Positions 26,001 through 41,000 of a DNA stretch of 64,000 nucleotides are shown in pieces. The notes under the pieces are model-generated. The model did not search any database. It saw only the letters and a list, made by a program, of their open reading frames with translations, and was not told the DNA's origin. Position 1 is the stretch's first letter; every line of letters starts with the position of its first letter. Location of the stretch: NCBI GenBank assembly GCA_030248215.1, contig JASANG010003185.1, positions 1 to 64,000 of the forward strand, read 5' to 3'. The position numbers and the translations under genes are program-made. This stretch comes from Enoplolaimus lenunculus. Its lineage: Eukaryota > Nematoda > Enoplea > Enoplida > Thoracostomopsidae.

Positions 26001-29000
26001 AATCTGACTCTATTATAGCCCCTTCGGAAAACGATCCGGCCCTGTTCTATCCATGGGCCTGTTTCATAATTACAAAATGCAGGATTGTCGCAGTCCCATT
26101 GGACACATTTGATTCTTCGCTAGAGAAGTTGCAACCTCGCTTGTAAGTCATCCAAAATCCAAACGAACGCATCACAAATATCGGTTAAACGAAGCTAATG
26201 AAATAAATACGGCAACGGAAGGTTGAGCTTTAGGCTAAGCTTTGCCTGCTTAATAATTTAGAATCGTACGTTTATTACCGTACGGAAATGAGCTAACGTT
26301 GCTTGTCGCAGTTTTCCCATTTTATAATAAATGAATATAATTATGAGTATAGTTTAAAAAAGTAAATATTGGGTTCGTAACTAACTTAAATGGTTAAGAA
26401 GACAAACCAGTTTGAGGACGGCAAACTAAGAGCAGAGCCTAAACTTTAATAAAGCGTTAAGCCTTCCTGTCTCACTACTGTTAGTGATCCGAATATTGTG
26501 TAGATTCTATCCTTCTATCAGCCTTGCAGTTCAGTTAAAGCAGATAGTATAATCTACATATTACATCAGAAGCGTCCCACATACGTATTTTGGGCACCGT
26601 TCCAACAGATTTTTGTTTACATTACGCAAGCCTAAGTCCAGTTGCACATGTGTGCAACTACGTGTACCAGTTCAATGTTAATTGCAGATGTTTTCAAAAT
26701 TAAGAAAATAGTAAAATTTGTTCAAACAAGTGACCCATGTATAGAACAGGACCGGAACGTTTTTCGACGAAACCGTAATAGAGTAAACTTAAGCTTTAAA
26801 CTATTTTTTGCATAGGCTTAGGCTTAGGCTTAGGAATATGCTTATATTACTGTTCCGGCCCTGTTCTATACATTGGCCGTGCAACTCAACTCAGTGAGTT
26901 TAATTTAGCGGCGGATATTGAATTTCGTGACACGGGACTCGCATGATAATACTGAAAGTTTGCGAGCGAAGCCAGCAAGACGTTTAAACGCAATTTTAGC
27001 ACTAAATCTTAATGCGAAACTTTGGCTTTGATCACTGTTGAGCCGAACGGCCGTAGTGCGATCTCGTTGCATAAGCCAATGAGTTACTCTCCTCAGCCGC
27101 CTTGCATAACATCGCACCAACTTGCATTTCGTTTTGGGTCCAATGCTTGTACACGGGTAAAGGTCCTCAAATAATGACTCGACATCTGTGAGCCCCGTTT
27201 TATCCATGAAGCGAATAAATATATTGACTGCGTTACGGTCACCTTGTGCCTAGTAATGACAACGTACAAACGACACTGTCATTATCGATCAACCATAAAA
27301 TTGGAAGAATGTTGTTGTCTTAACAACATTTTCGCTAAGTTGTTGTTTTTTGCTGAAATCGTTGAATTTTCAGTTTTCTCAAATTTCGAACGATAAAAAT
27401 GTGAAATTTTACTATATATTTGCATTTTAAGTACAACCCTCACCCTGTTGAATTGATGTTTTTTTGCTCGTGCCGTTTTATCTTGTTGTGTACCATTAAT
27501 TTTTAGAGTTGAAGGTATATCGCCTGGTAACTGGCTTGATTTCAGGTTACGGCGATGAGAAATAACGTGTGAAACAGGGACGGTTTTCGGATAAGGGATA
27601 AGGGGATAAATCTCGCCGAAAATATCAATAAGACCACCAATGGGGGGATCTATGATTGTCGTACAAATTTTACATGTTATTTGGTTTCAATCAGTATCGA
27701 AAAAACAGAACCATGTAAAATATTGTAATATTGATAAATGTTTTAAATTCGGGAAAGATTTTAAGCTGAATATGAAAATTTAAGATTTCTTGAAACCAAT
27801 ATAAACAAAGATATATTCATGCTTTTCTTTATCAAAATCATAACTCGACGCCTACTTTAGTACAACACTGCAAAAAATGGTGAGTCAGATTGACTCTCCG
27901 AAATAGGCTCTACGGGACTACACAAACTGAATCAAATTACCGACTCCACCAGAATCAAACGTGCGATTTAGTAAGTCAAATTTGACTCTTGCGGAGTCGA
28001 ATTTGACTCAGTTTTTATAGTCCCGTAGAGCCACCTATTTCGGAGAGAGTCAATTTGACACACCGTTTTTTTGCAGTGTAGTTTAGTTCACCAAACAATG
28101 TTGTTAATTTAATAGAAGGTAAACGTTCCGCCCACGCTACTGGGTAATATTTTTTGCTACGCATAAGCTTAGGTTGAGGCTTATGCCAGACGCAGATCCA
28201 AAAATTTGTGACGGGGGTGACGGGAGAAAGCGGGCTGGCAAACGCTATAAAACGCAAAAATTCTAAGGTAGAGGGACCTTATCATTTTTTGACCAAAACA
28301 TTTTCTTAGGGGAAAAATTGTAAAGTAGGAACCTTATCATTTTATCACCAAAATATTTTCTTAGTGGAAATATTGTAAGGTGTTATCGCAAAAAAATTCT
28401 AAAGGTAAAAATTATTTTTTTACAAAAAATTTTCTCATGTACAAAATTGTAAAGTAGGGTCCGTACCATTTTATCACAAACAAATTCTGACGGGGGGACG
28501 GTCGGCCTCCTCTGAATCCGCTAGCGGCTTAAACTAAAACCTTAACCTTAGCCTAAGCCTGATAACCACTTCAAACTCTTGAAAACGTTTCAATACAAAT
28601 GAGATTTCGGTTGCAGCTGAAATCTTTAACCCATACATTAACAAACTATTTGTCATTTCTCAAGAATGAAACCCGCTGTTCGTGCAAAACTCGGTGCGTT
28701 GCCGTGTTTACTTCACGGACTACGGAAGTATTTAGGCAAATAAAAGACTGTCACGCGATTTGTAGCTGTGTGTGAGCACCGATGACTCAAGGTTTAAAGT
28801 TTCCTTTTAGTGGTCAACTCTTAATTTAGTAGGCTTTCACTTGAAGGTCTACGTACGTAAGCCTATGCGTAGTCGGTTATTCCAGTTCTGCAATTTTTAG
28901 TTGCAGATCCACGAATGTTTCGGGGTGAGAAAGGATATTTTTTGTGTTTCAAAATTTTACAATTTTGTGTTTTTAGTAAATTTTTCAATTTGTGACGATT

Positions 29001-32000
29001 GTCCAATCGCAGCGAATGGGACATTTTTTGTTAATTACAACTGTAAAATCTGGCCAAGTATTTTACTTATTTGGCTAAATATGGTTTGGAGAACGACAGG
29101 GCCGTTTTGAGGGGCGCGGATACATCGCCCGTCCTGATTAATCCTGTACTGTGAAAATAGCAATTTGGCTGTTTTATAAGCTGAAGGAATTCAGTTTACG
29201 CAAAATTTTGCAATTTTTACATGATTTTGAATAATTTCACAAACTGGCATTACAATACTGTATCGTGTGTCAGCCGGATTGCTTAAAGTATGCAGACAAA
29301 GGTTGCGATCGTACTGCAGCACGCTTGGTACTTTTAATTTAAATTTTAGTAATTAACCCAGCTTAGCTGTGATTTTTAATTTGAATCTAAAAATAAATCT
29401 GTTACAGTACTGGCCTGGGTTATGTATGAAATTTAAAAAGTAATATATTAATAAAAAATATATATTCGTGGGCGGAGCTAATATTTTGGATAGAGAAACG
29501 TACTGTTACTATTTCGACGGGGGGAGACTTGATATGTGTCAAAATAATAATTGATTTAAGTGCCGTATCGCAAAAACCCAAAGCGAAAGATATGAGCCCT
29601 AAAATTCCATATCCTGGTTATGCCTATGGTTATATTTGAAATTTGAGCCGGTGTAAAGAACAGGGGCGGAACAGTATTATAAGCAAATCTAAGCGTAAAC
29701 CTAAGCGCAAGAATGAGAATATTCCTAAGCCTAAGCCTAAACCTAAGCCTAAGCCTAAGCCTAAGCCTAAGCCTAAGCCTAAACGTAAGAATCAGTTTAT
29801 TGCTAAGCCTAAGCCATGAAAAATATAGTCTAAAGCTTAAGCGGACTCTATTGCAGTCCCAGCAGAAAAACGTTCCGCTCCTGATCTTTACATGGGCCGA
29901 TGTTCGGAACTGCTTAAAATTTGGCTTGAAAATAATTTAAAACGCTTTAGCGTTTACGAACTTTTACTGGTTTATTGAAAATTAGAAAACTCGTCTCCAG
30001 AAATATTCAGATTTATATATTTTTACAAAATACTATGAATATAATTATTTGTAACGCCATTTTGACGAACGTATCAGGTTCAAAACCAAAAACAAACACA
30101 TTGACCACCATATTACATTATATACAATGATATTTCATGCCTATGTTCGATATTATACTGCTCATTTAGCGATTGTTATCTTGTTTTTGGTGAGATTTAA
30201 GCATAAATTTCATTATTTGTATTGATTTTAAATTTATACACAATTTTCTTAATTTGTTTTAGAATGATTCGCTAAAAACTATCCTTGGGACTTTACGAGG
30301 AAATGTTTTCAAAACTTATAATATTCTCAGCTGCGTATAGCACCTATTGCACAGTTAATAACAGCAAAGTTTTTAAATAAGATAAATTGTGAAAGCTTCG
30401 GCTTTGAAATTTTAGTCTACGTTGACTGTAGAGGCAAGCCCATTGGCTGTATGGGCCTGCTCATTCGCTGTAGGGGCCTGCTCATTGGCTGTAGGGGCCT
30501 GCTCATTGGCTGTAGGGGCCTGCTCGTTGGCTGTAGGGGCCTGCCCATTGGCTGTAGGGGCCCGTCCATTGGCTGTCACGGAGACTGGGGGACTTAGAGA
30601 TGCGAAGGTTTACGCTTAACATCAAGGCTTTTCGGATTACGCCCAGGCTTGGGTTGATGCTTAGACTTAGTAGGTAGGCCCTTATAATTAATATGGGCCG
30701 AACGGTCACAATTAACTGCAATATTTTGAAGCATGACGTTTTTTAGCTTGACACTACATGACTTATTACCAACTGATGATAGGTGCTACATACATTTGAG
30801 AATTTGGTTTCAGGTTACAACCAACCGTGCAGTTGATTTGGGTGTCGCGAGCGAATCCGTCGATGAAAATCCGGTCGCAGCAAGTGTTTGGATCAGTTTA
30901 TCGGACCAAAACGATCACGCCCCAGTGTTTCAAGGAGCCGACAATAACACATACAACTTCTATATTGATGAAAATATTGGTGTTGATCAACTAATTGGAC
31001 GGGTAAGTTCAGGACCGGCGTTTGGTTAGGGTTTCGGAAGCCCAGCCAGTATCTGTTCAGTAGAGGCAACGTTAAAACTAATGTAAATTTACATACATGG
31101 CTTTTTTTACAATGAAAACTTTTTAATTTTGTGTAAATTTTTCACCGAATGAAAATTTGAAAAACTATGAACTTTTGGAATTGAACTGAATACATCAAAT
31201 TTTGATGTAGAATTGAAACCAAAATTATCTGCCATGACGAAGTTTTTATTGTGAATGGTGCGCTACATATTTCAGGTTCACGCAACAGACGCGGATGAAG
31301 GGACCTCAGGACATGTATACTACGTTCCGATTGCCATACCGGATATATTCGAATTCAACAACGACGGTAGCATTACTATGCGCAAACCAATACCGCCGGA
31401 TCCGGAAACAACGTACACGTTGGTGGTTGAAGCAAGAGATTTGGCTCCGCCTGAAGATCTCCAAAAGTATAATTATAGTGGTCCATGTATAGAACAGGGC
31501 CGGAACGTTTTACGGCGGGATTGTAATAAAGTAAGCTTAAGCTTTAGACTAATTTTTTTGCTTAGGCTTACGCTTAGGCTTAGGCTTAGGCATAGGCTCA
31601 TGTTTATGATTTGGCTTAGGCTTAGGCTTAGGCTTAGAAATATACTTATACTGCTGTTCCGGTCCTGTTCTATACATTGGCCATTATAATGATGCATTAC
31701 AATCGATTTTTTGTTTTTAAAACCATGCTTAAGTTAAGTAAATACTAAAATCACTGAGTTTATCTGCCCAAATACCAACTTAAATGTATTCTTGGTCGTT
31801 AATACAGGACATTTAGATCCGTCTAAAATAATGCAAAAAATATTGTAGTGACCCGAATAAAAGGGGGACTGATATTTATTTGGCCTCTCCAGTGGAAACC
31901 CTCCTGTTATTCAGTTACGGACTGTTATTTATTTTTAACCCACCCTCTGCCACCCTTCGTTACTGTGATATATTCGGTGTTGCAACTATCCGTTGTATTA

Positions 32001-35000
32001 AACGTTTTTTGCCTTTCAGCAAAAGCTTGAGCAATAATGCAAGGTTATACTTTGGAATGTTACTATGTTTTGTAAGCATTCGAGTGATGCTGCATGCATC
32101 CCATGCACTATAACCCAACGAACCTTGATGCGCCGTGACCACAATACCACGTGTTCTTTAAGATGCTGTAGCTAGAAATCTAGCAACCGCTGTTATTAAC
32201 CCTTTCTCACATGAATATTTTCTATTTCCCCTGAGACCTACTTTTATGCTAGGATTCGAACTCCAGTGACTGGAGTGGGAGGCGTATATCATTACCACTC
32301 AGCTATAGGAGCTTGACGCTCGAGCCCGAGGGGGCTCTCACGTCTTGTGGTGATTTAGTACTATGTATAACGTGTTGCAATTGTTAAACACTGTGCGATA
32401 TATATTATTTAACGTATATACACCGCGCTGAGTTGCATATAGCCAACTCAATGTGATAAGGGGTTAATTATTTAAGGACAGCAGTAGCAGTGGTCAACAT
32501 TCGCGTCAAAAACGAAAAAAACCACCGGAAACCAGCAGAATCGGTGCGATTTGTCAATTTGCCTGCGCGACTTCATATCAACGAAGCCTATGGCGTCGGC
32601 GCAGTTGTTTATACGATATCAGTAAGTGAACTTTTGAAAATAATTTTTGTTGTTTTTGACAAAATCTATATATTAAATCTGGAACGCCCCACATACGTAT
32701 TTTGGGCAAATTTCCAGCATTACTTTGTTTACAATAATTTCATAGGCAATACACGTGATTGATTGTTCTTTGTTCTTTGAATAGAAAATTTGCATATAAT
32801 TTTTTGCTTTCGCTAACCTTGCACATTGTGCAAAGCTGGCAGACTAGTATTTATTATTTGAAACAGTGATAGTGCTTTATTTAGCTTAATCTTTAGTATT
32901 TTTTAAGTTTAACTTTGTGTTTCAAGCAACCGATACGCCTGGTCCCGTAGCCAATGAGGGCTCGGGAAGACGGGTGAGCCTCGCACCCTTGAAATATTCT
33001 GCAACCCTTAATTTTCAATCTCGCTTCTAAGTCAGCCATAACCTTTGTATGCCCTCCTGAAAATTTTTTTAGCCTTCAATAGCAAGGTGAGCTAGCTACG
33101 GAATACATTGTGGCGTGGGACCTAGTTTTTCTCAAAAATCCACATTCGTTTGTGTAGATAGCTCGTCTTAGTTTTTAAAATCGTTAAATTTGATTATTAG
33201 TTTGATTGTAAATTTCAAATTTTAATAATTTTTAGGTAATGGGTGGCGATGGAGCTATTCGTGCCGATTTACCAATACGATTTTTGGACGGAAATGTCAA
33301 CGAATCATTTACGATGTCGAAGTAAGTCCTTATCTTACGGGTAACTTGTTATCAAAACTTGAGTTTTTAGTATGAAATTCATAGACGTAAACTTTAAGCC
33401 CCATTCACACGTGCAAGTTTTTCCTACATGAACCTGCAGCTGCAACTTGCATGAAATACTTGCCGTTGCAATTATTTTTAAACGAATATTCCGATCGATC
33501 AATCAAACTACAGGTGCAATAAAATTCAAACGATTTGCAACTGCGTTCATTGATTCGAATTAAATTAAATAGCATGAATTGCAGTAAATAATTGGCAGCG
33601 GCAATTCAAATCGTTTATGCAAGAATTGCGTTAGAAGTTGGAATCTATATACATTTCAAGGTTTTTAGACCAGCTAGAGATGTTGTAGCCTAAGCTGTAA
33701 TTCCTCCCCGTTACGAATTGAGCTGACCCAATTCCAAATTGGACTAGTTCAGAGCGAAGTTATGATTTTGGCTTGCCCACGGCGTAATTCTTTCTCTGCT
33801 ACAAGTGCACGCCTTGTGATTGGTTACTATCTTAATGCCATACTCAAATACGATTCGCTGATGCAAATGCTGTTTTCTGAGTCGCTTCGTAATCGCGACG
33901 TACTGGCTACCACACGGTTTATTTTACTAAGCTAAGTGGAATCAAGCTGGATTACGAATATCATGTAACCAATCAGAGAACGCATAACTCTATCAGACAT
34001 GATTCCGCCGTGGGCTAGCCCAAGTCGTAATTCCACTTTGGAGTAGTTCAATTCGGTATTGGGCTGAATTACGACTTGGGCTGCGAAATATATACCGCCA
34101 AGCTTGGGCTGTATAACCTGGCAGTTTTCACGTAGTGTGTATATTTTTTTGCTCACAGTATACTATATATGAAGAAAAACCTATGTTACTTTGAGGGTCG
34201 TCCCGCTGTTTGTAAACAACAAATGTAAACGAGGAAATGGAATCACTCCTGGTCCCTACTCAGATTTTGTCCAATGTCGAGAAGCGGGAACATCAGGACA
34301 ATCGGAACAGCATAACAGCCGGGACATGAGGACAGTCGGACAGCAGGACAGCTGGGACACTGGGACAACGGGGAGAGTTTTTTCTCGTTACCCATTTCCT
34401 CTATCATGAGTTTCATCCTAAGCCTGCCTAAGCGTAGTCTAAACCTAGGCCTAGGCCTAAACCGGCACGCTTATCCACCAACACAATTGAAATTGGGGGG
34501 AGGGTAAATATTCACCTACAGTAACAAGTAATGTGGTAGTTGTATTTTTCACATTCCTATATCAAGAAACCGCAACCCTCCGGAACCGCCGGGACCCCCG
34601 TGATTTCAACTCAAAGAACCGCAAGCAACATCAGTGCTGCCGCTTCACATGCCCCTCGTACGAAATGATTGCTCATTAGAAATTTTGGCCCTGAGAAACA
34701 GTTAATTTTGTTTTATCCGTTCAAGGAACATGTTAATTGTAAACAATCCCATGGACGCTGAAGTTCAATCAAAATTCGAACTGGTGTTCGAAGTTTCCGA
34801 CGGAAATTCGGTTAGTTTTTTCAATTGTTATACTTGATTTCAACGCAGGAGTAACGTACACATCATTGTTTGACTGGAAGGAAAATTTGAAAAAGTTTAA
34901 ACGTTCGTCATTGGTTAAAGTTTATTTTTAAATCAAAAAATATAAAAATTATGTAATTGTCGATTGTTAATATTTTCTTTTTGTTTCAGCGTACGAATTC

Positions 35001-38000
35001 AACGTTAACAATCTACGTGGACGACATTAATGATCATTTACCGCAATTCGTGTCATCAGATTTGTATGAATTTGACCTTAGCTGTTTTGAACTTGGATGT
35101 CCAGTGGGATATGTTGAGGTTAGTATCAAACTGACGGCGTAATTCTTAAAATCTGACAAAGTTCTTTGCTAAACTTGTAATTCTTAAAATCTGACAAAGT
35201 TCTTTGCTAAACTTGTAATTCTTAAAATGTGACAAATTTCTTTGCTCAATTTGTAATTCCTAAAATGTGACAAATTTCTTTGCTCAATTTGTAATTCCTA
35301 AAATGTGACAAATTTCTTTGCTCAATTTGTAATTCCTAAAATGTGACAAATTTCTTTGCTCAATTTGTAATTCCTAAAATGTGACAAATTTCTTTGCTCA
35401 ATTTGTAATTCCTAAAATGTGACAAATTTCTTTGCTCAATTTGTAATTCCTAAAATGTGACAAATTTCTTTGCTCAATTTGTAATTCCTAAAATGTGACA
35501 AATTTCTTTGCTCAATTTGTAATTCCTAAAATGTGACAAATTTCTTTGCTCAATTTGTAATTCCTAAAATGTGACAAATTTCTTTGCTCAATTTGTAATT
35601 CCTAAAATGTGACAAATTTCTTTGCTCAATTTGTAATTCCTAAAATGTGACAAATTTCTTTGCTCAATTTGTAATTCCTAAAATGTGACAAATTTCTTTG
35701 CTCAATTTGTAATTCCTAAAATGTGACAAATTTCTTTGCTCAATTTGTAATTCCTAAAATGTGACAAATTTCTTTGACTAAATTTGATGTTGTGTTTTGA
35801 AAATTTCATTTGCCTACATTGCAAAAATGGTGAGTCAAATTGGCTCTCTCCGAAATATTGCTGTACGGCACTGCACAAAATGTGTCAAATTCGACTCCGC
35901 CAGAGTCAAAATTGTGACAATTTCCGAGGGAGTCAATTTGACTTACCATTTTTTGCAGTGTAACACCGATTCAAGAAAGCATGTTTACTGCATGGTTCAT
36001 GTAATTTAGTACCTTCTCAAAACAACTCCTCTATCTGTGAACCATTTGAAAATTTGCAATTGTAAGAACTTGCTCGGCTTAACTCACCAGGAGCCGTATT
36101 TTCAAATGTGTGCAAAACCAATTAATAACGATTGGTCCCTAAACAATCGAAATGTCATAGCTTCGGATCTGAAAATTCTACAACCATAACAAGAAATATT
36201 ATTAACAGAAATTGTGCTAAATTCTAAGCTTACTATTCGGTGCTTTGGCCCATGTAAAGATCACGAGCGGACCGTTTTTCAATGAGACTAGTATGGAATA
36301 AGCTTAAGCTTAAGACTAAATTTTTTGCTTGGCTTAGGCTTAGGCTTTAGGCTTAGGAATAAACTCATTTTTATGCTTAGGCTTAGGCTTAGGAATAAGC
36401 TTATAACACTATTCCGCCCATGTTCTTTAGATTGGCCGGTGCTGCTGATGCTACAAGAGATATTTGATCGGCTGTTACACCTGTTTGAGAAAACAGGCAA
36501 TTATTTTAACCTCTTAATTTGTAACAAAAATCACGATTTTTAGTATTAAATTCATAGGTAGGTACCTGGTGCCTTCCCACTACACTACGAACTTAATGTT
36601 GAGATAAAGTTTCCCACCTCACATATGCTGTTTATTAATTTTCTATCGCTTCAACTTAGACTTTTACACTTTAGGCTAAACCTAAGCTTAGCCCTAGGCT
36701 TAACCTTAAGGCTAAACTTAAGCTTAGCCCTAGGCTTAACCTTAAGCCTAACCCGCAACCTGTTTTATTTCCACAGTCTTACGTTTGGAAACTTTTTGTG
36801 AACGAAAGTAAACAAGCGTTACTTCTTAAAGTACGCTGAGGTTTTAAAACTTCCTGTGGTTTTGACGTTAGCCTTAGACTTAAAGTAGTTAGTTGCTTAC
36901 AATAGCAAGCTTTCTAAATGAACTTGTATCTGTATAACGTAAACCATCTACACATAAATAATATTTTCTTTACAGGCAACAGATGCCGATTTAAGCGAAC
37001 CAAATCGTCGAATTCGGTACAAAATAAGGTAAGTCAAACTGAAAGTGTTAGTTTAATTAGAAATTCAAACGTTTTTTATTAGCTATGTAAATTGTATAAA
37101 TGTCTTACTTCAATCTAGCTAGCTTACTGTAGTGACCCGAATAAGAAGAGGGACTGATATTTATTTGGCCTCTCCAGAGGATACCCCCTTGTTTTTGGTT
37201 ACGGACTGTTATTTATTTTTAACCCACGCTCCGCCGTCCTTCGTTACTGATATATCCGGTATTGCAACTATCCATTGAATTATACGTTTATTTGTCTTGC
37301 GTCAATAACTTGAGCGATCATGCAAGGTTATACTTAGGAATGTACTTTAAAAATTTAAGTACACTTTAAAGAGTCGAACTCAATATTATTTGGGCCTGGA
37401 GTCATTTATGCACTACAGTTAGGAATAACTGACCTTCATGGACTCTAATTAGGATTTAGGGACTCTACCCGCTTACGGACACTTATTAGAGATACGGACT
37501 CCTATTGATTGGGACTCAAAATGGGGACCCCCTTTAATTACCCCACACCTATTATTCGGGTCACTACAGTAATATCCAAGTGATAAGCGAAAAGGTCAGT
37601 AAGATAAAACGCTTTGTAAACGAATTTTCGCTGCTTTACGGTCGTATTTTTTGGTTTCAGAGAGCAAACGCCGTTTAAAGTAAATCCTAAAACTGGGTTG
37701 ATATCAGTCAAATCCTCATTCGATCCAACACAGCTTCCATCGGATACGTTTCGTTTCACTGTTAGCGCTAGTGATAATGGTGTGCCTAAACTGGAGGTAA
37801 TGCGTTGGGTATGATGCTTGCCGATATGGCATTTTCACGGTATTGGATATTTGGCACATAATTTGTCATTTCTTAACCTTATCAAAATGAAACAAGGTAA
37901 TACTTAAATCGTCTTATGACGTTTATTTTTCACATTTCTGATTATTGTTTCATAGCAATACGTCCGAGGGTGTCAGTAAAATTTATACTGAGTTCTTGGC

Positions 38001-41000
38001 TTTGACCTAGGCCCATATTCTCAAATGTGTGTAGCACTTAATTACCAGTTGGTGATAGGTCTTGCAACTTTCGAACCATGGAATGATGAGGTTTGATATT
38101 CAGCACATTTTTCACATACAATTACTTTACTCGTGTACCAATTTTGATTTCAACAGCTGCAATAGTTAGTGAGTTTGAAAACCTATTACTAACTGATGAT
38201 AGTTGCTATACACATTTGAGAATATGGGCTCTCGCCCTAGCTGTAAAAAGATGGGGTTATATGGATAAGGTTGCCATCATTAGAAGGATGATATGCCAAG
38301 CGTAAGCTGGTGCACGCATACTCTGACAAATCGAGGGGGCGGTATTCGGAGGTTTTTAGAGTGGTTCTAAGGGACTGGATGTATTTGAAAGTTTTGAGGG
38401 GCTAACAATGCATTTTTGAACGATCAATGGTACAAACAGGAAATTTCAAAGTGTGAGAATGCTCCATATCGGTGTTAAACAACATCACGAGTAAGTGAGT
38501 CAACATATTTGGCCCATGTATAGAACAAGGCCGGATCGTTTTCCGGAGGGGCTATAATAGAGTCAGATTAAGCTTTAAACTAATTTTTTTGCTGAGGCTT
38601 ATGCTTAGTCTTAGGCTTAGGCTTAGGCATAGGAATAAGCTCATCCATACGCTTAGGCTTAGGCTTATGCTTAGGCTTAGGAATATGCTTATGCTACTGT
38701 TTCGGCCCTGTTCTATATATGAGCCACATATTTTATTGTTTTACAGGCAGTTGCAGTTGTGATTGTTCGAACTGGTGTGAACACTGCGTCTGACGTCCAA
38801 ATTGCTGCCAAACCAAAATTTGCTCAAAAATGGTTTACAAAACGTGTCGACGAAAACTCACCGCTTGGTGATTTGTTTGAAGTAAGTCAAGAGTCAACCA
38901 GTAGCTTATACGATGCGAATGATAGGAGACATACATTCGAATCGAAATTTCAAGACAATGGTCGATATTCTCAAATGCGTATAGCACATATCATCAGTTA
39001 GCGATAGGTTTTCAAACTAACGAACATCTGTAATTGTAGATCTCAAAACTGCTGCAGAAGTAGAGCGAATCAAACGCGAACAAGGTGCTCAATTTTGAAC
39101 CTCACCATGCGCTGGTTTCAACAGAAGAGAAACAATTTTAGCAGGATTTAGTTAGAGCAAACGTCGGAATGGTAGACGCAACAAGAATTCTTTAATGAGT
39201 TTTTATGCCGTTCCTAAATGGGAAATACTAACTCCGCCCTTGAAGCCAACTGTTCAATAAATATAATCAATGAAATAACGCACATAGGCAGTCCGCGCCG
39301 ATGAGTTCGTGTCCAGCCCCTCGGAATGTAACTTTCAAATTATGTCGGCAGTAAATATGGTTTCAGTTTGGATTTTTATTGTGAAGCACGGCGTAGAGTT
39401 TCGAGATCTTTTGGCAGTTAGTTCAAATTTCTGCGAAATCCTTTTGCGGTCTCTAGTAATAAAAATTAGCGCAAGCTTAGAATTTTATGTTAAATCAATC
39501 AAAAAAAATAGAACCATACAGTAATGTTCAGGTAATTTTTCATTCTTTGATTGGCTCATGTTTACTTTAGGGGGCGTTCAGGTTTCTGGTGTGTCTACAG
39601 AAGAGTAGATTTAGATTCTAGATAACATTTTTTTGCTTATGCTTAGGCTTTGGCTTAGAAGCACATTTTTACAACGCATAGGCTTTCGGCTTTTAGGAAC
39701 ACATTTTTACAACGCTTAGGCTTAGGCTTTGGCTTAGGAATACACTTAATCTACTGTTACGCCCCTAAACGTAACATTGGCTCATCGATTTATACTAAAC
39801 CTATTGTAGTAAACGAATGCTTTCCGTTGGTAAGTTTTGTGTTTTTTAACCGTCGTTGCAAAAGATATTTAGTTCATTATCATATATTATACGTATTTTC
39901 ATTTTACAGGTTCATACTTCTGATGTTGGTGCTGGTGTCACATACGAATTTGAACATCCGTCGGATTATTTTGGTATCGATAACGAATCAGGTAAGCCTT
40001 TGCTCTGCCGGAGCCAATCAATGAGCATATCGCGATCAAATCCTTAACCGGCCCATCAAAAAGTGTCATTTTGGTGTGGGGGGTTAAGTCTGAAATTCTG
40101 ATTTGACCATTATGCAAAGAGTATTTTTAACATTTTAACCTGGAGTTCAAATCTGCGAGTTGTCGTTTTAGATCGACTAGAAAATAACTTGCCGATTGAA
40201 CTAACAACATACAGATATTAACAACGTTGTTCAATTTAACAGATAAATGATACAGAATTTTCATGCAACATATCACAACAAGTAGAATTAAAATTAAAGT
40301 TTCAAAATTTCGATTGATTGTGCAATCAAAATCGGGATCGGTACTCGTTTTGAAGGTGTTTATCGACTAGAAAATAACCTACAAATTGAGATTTATTCTG
40401 AAAATTTCTATAACGTTGACAAGCTCGACTTATCGTATTTTTGAAGCTAAGTCTGGCCCATGTTACTTTAAGGGACGGCCAGGTTTCGGGTGGGTTTATA
40501 AAAGTGTAGGTTTCGATTCCAGATTACACTTTTGCTCAGTCGTGGGCTTAGGAACACATTTTTGCGACGCTTAGGCTTAGGCTTAGACTTAGGCTCAGGA
40601 ATACGTATTTGCAACGTTTAGGCTTAGGCTTAGTAATACGCTTAATCTACTGTTAACGACCCTTGCTTAAACTTGACGCAATCAGATTGCTGAAATCATA
40701 TTGGGTATAACTTAAATCTTTGCTTAAATTTTCAATTTTCATTTGGACTGCATTTCTGTAACGGACAAAACTACTTCGCTTCAATTTTGCTGACGATAGC
40801 AAAAATTATACGAAGAAATTTAGCTGATTTTCTTTGTGACTTTATCATATAAAGCCGACACTGCGCCGTTAACAGGATTACCTTTCAGGTCCTGGCACAA
40901 AACCATTGCAAGCCGGCATTAACGGCTATTTTTGTTAAGCTCAACTGAAATTTTCCGTTCACCCTACCTTAACACTTTTCAGTTGCCCGCCTGAATTATA

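Larger units (their letters stand above)
11369..30813 (+). other. Giant intron without recognisable exons
   Basis: The exon ending HLYI joins in phase 0 to the exon at 30814 starting VTTNRAVDLG. The join restores the normal spacing of a cadherin repeat up to DQNDHAPVF, so no exon is missing. Within it lie miniature transposons of families II-V and the triplicated 3 kb block. The stretches 11711-12716, 13520-14235, 14405-16270, 26060-26730, 26880-27866 and 28530-29646 show nothing I can name. Confidence 0.8.
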
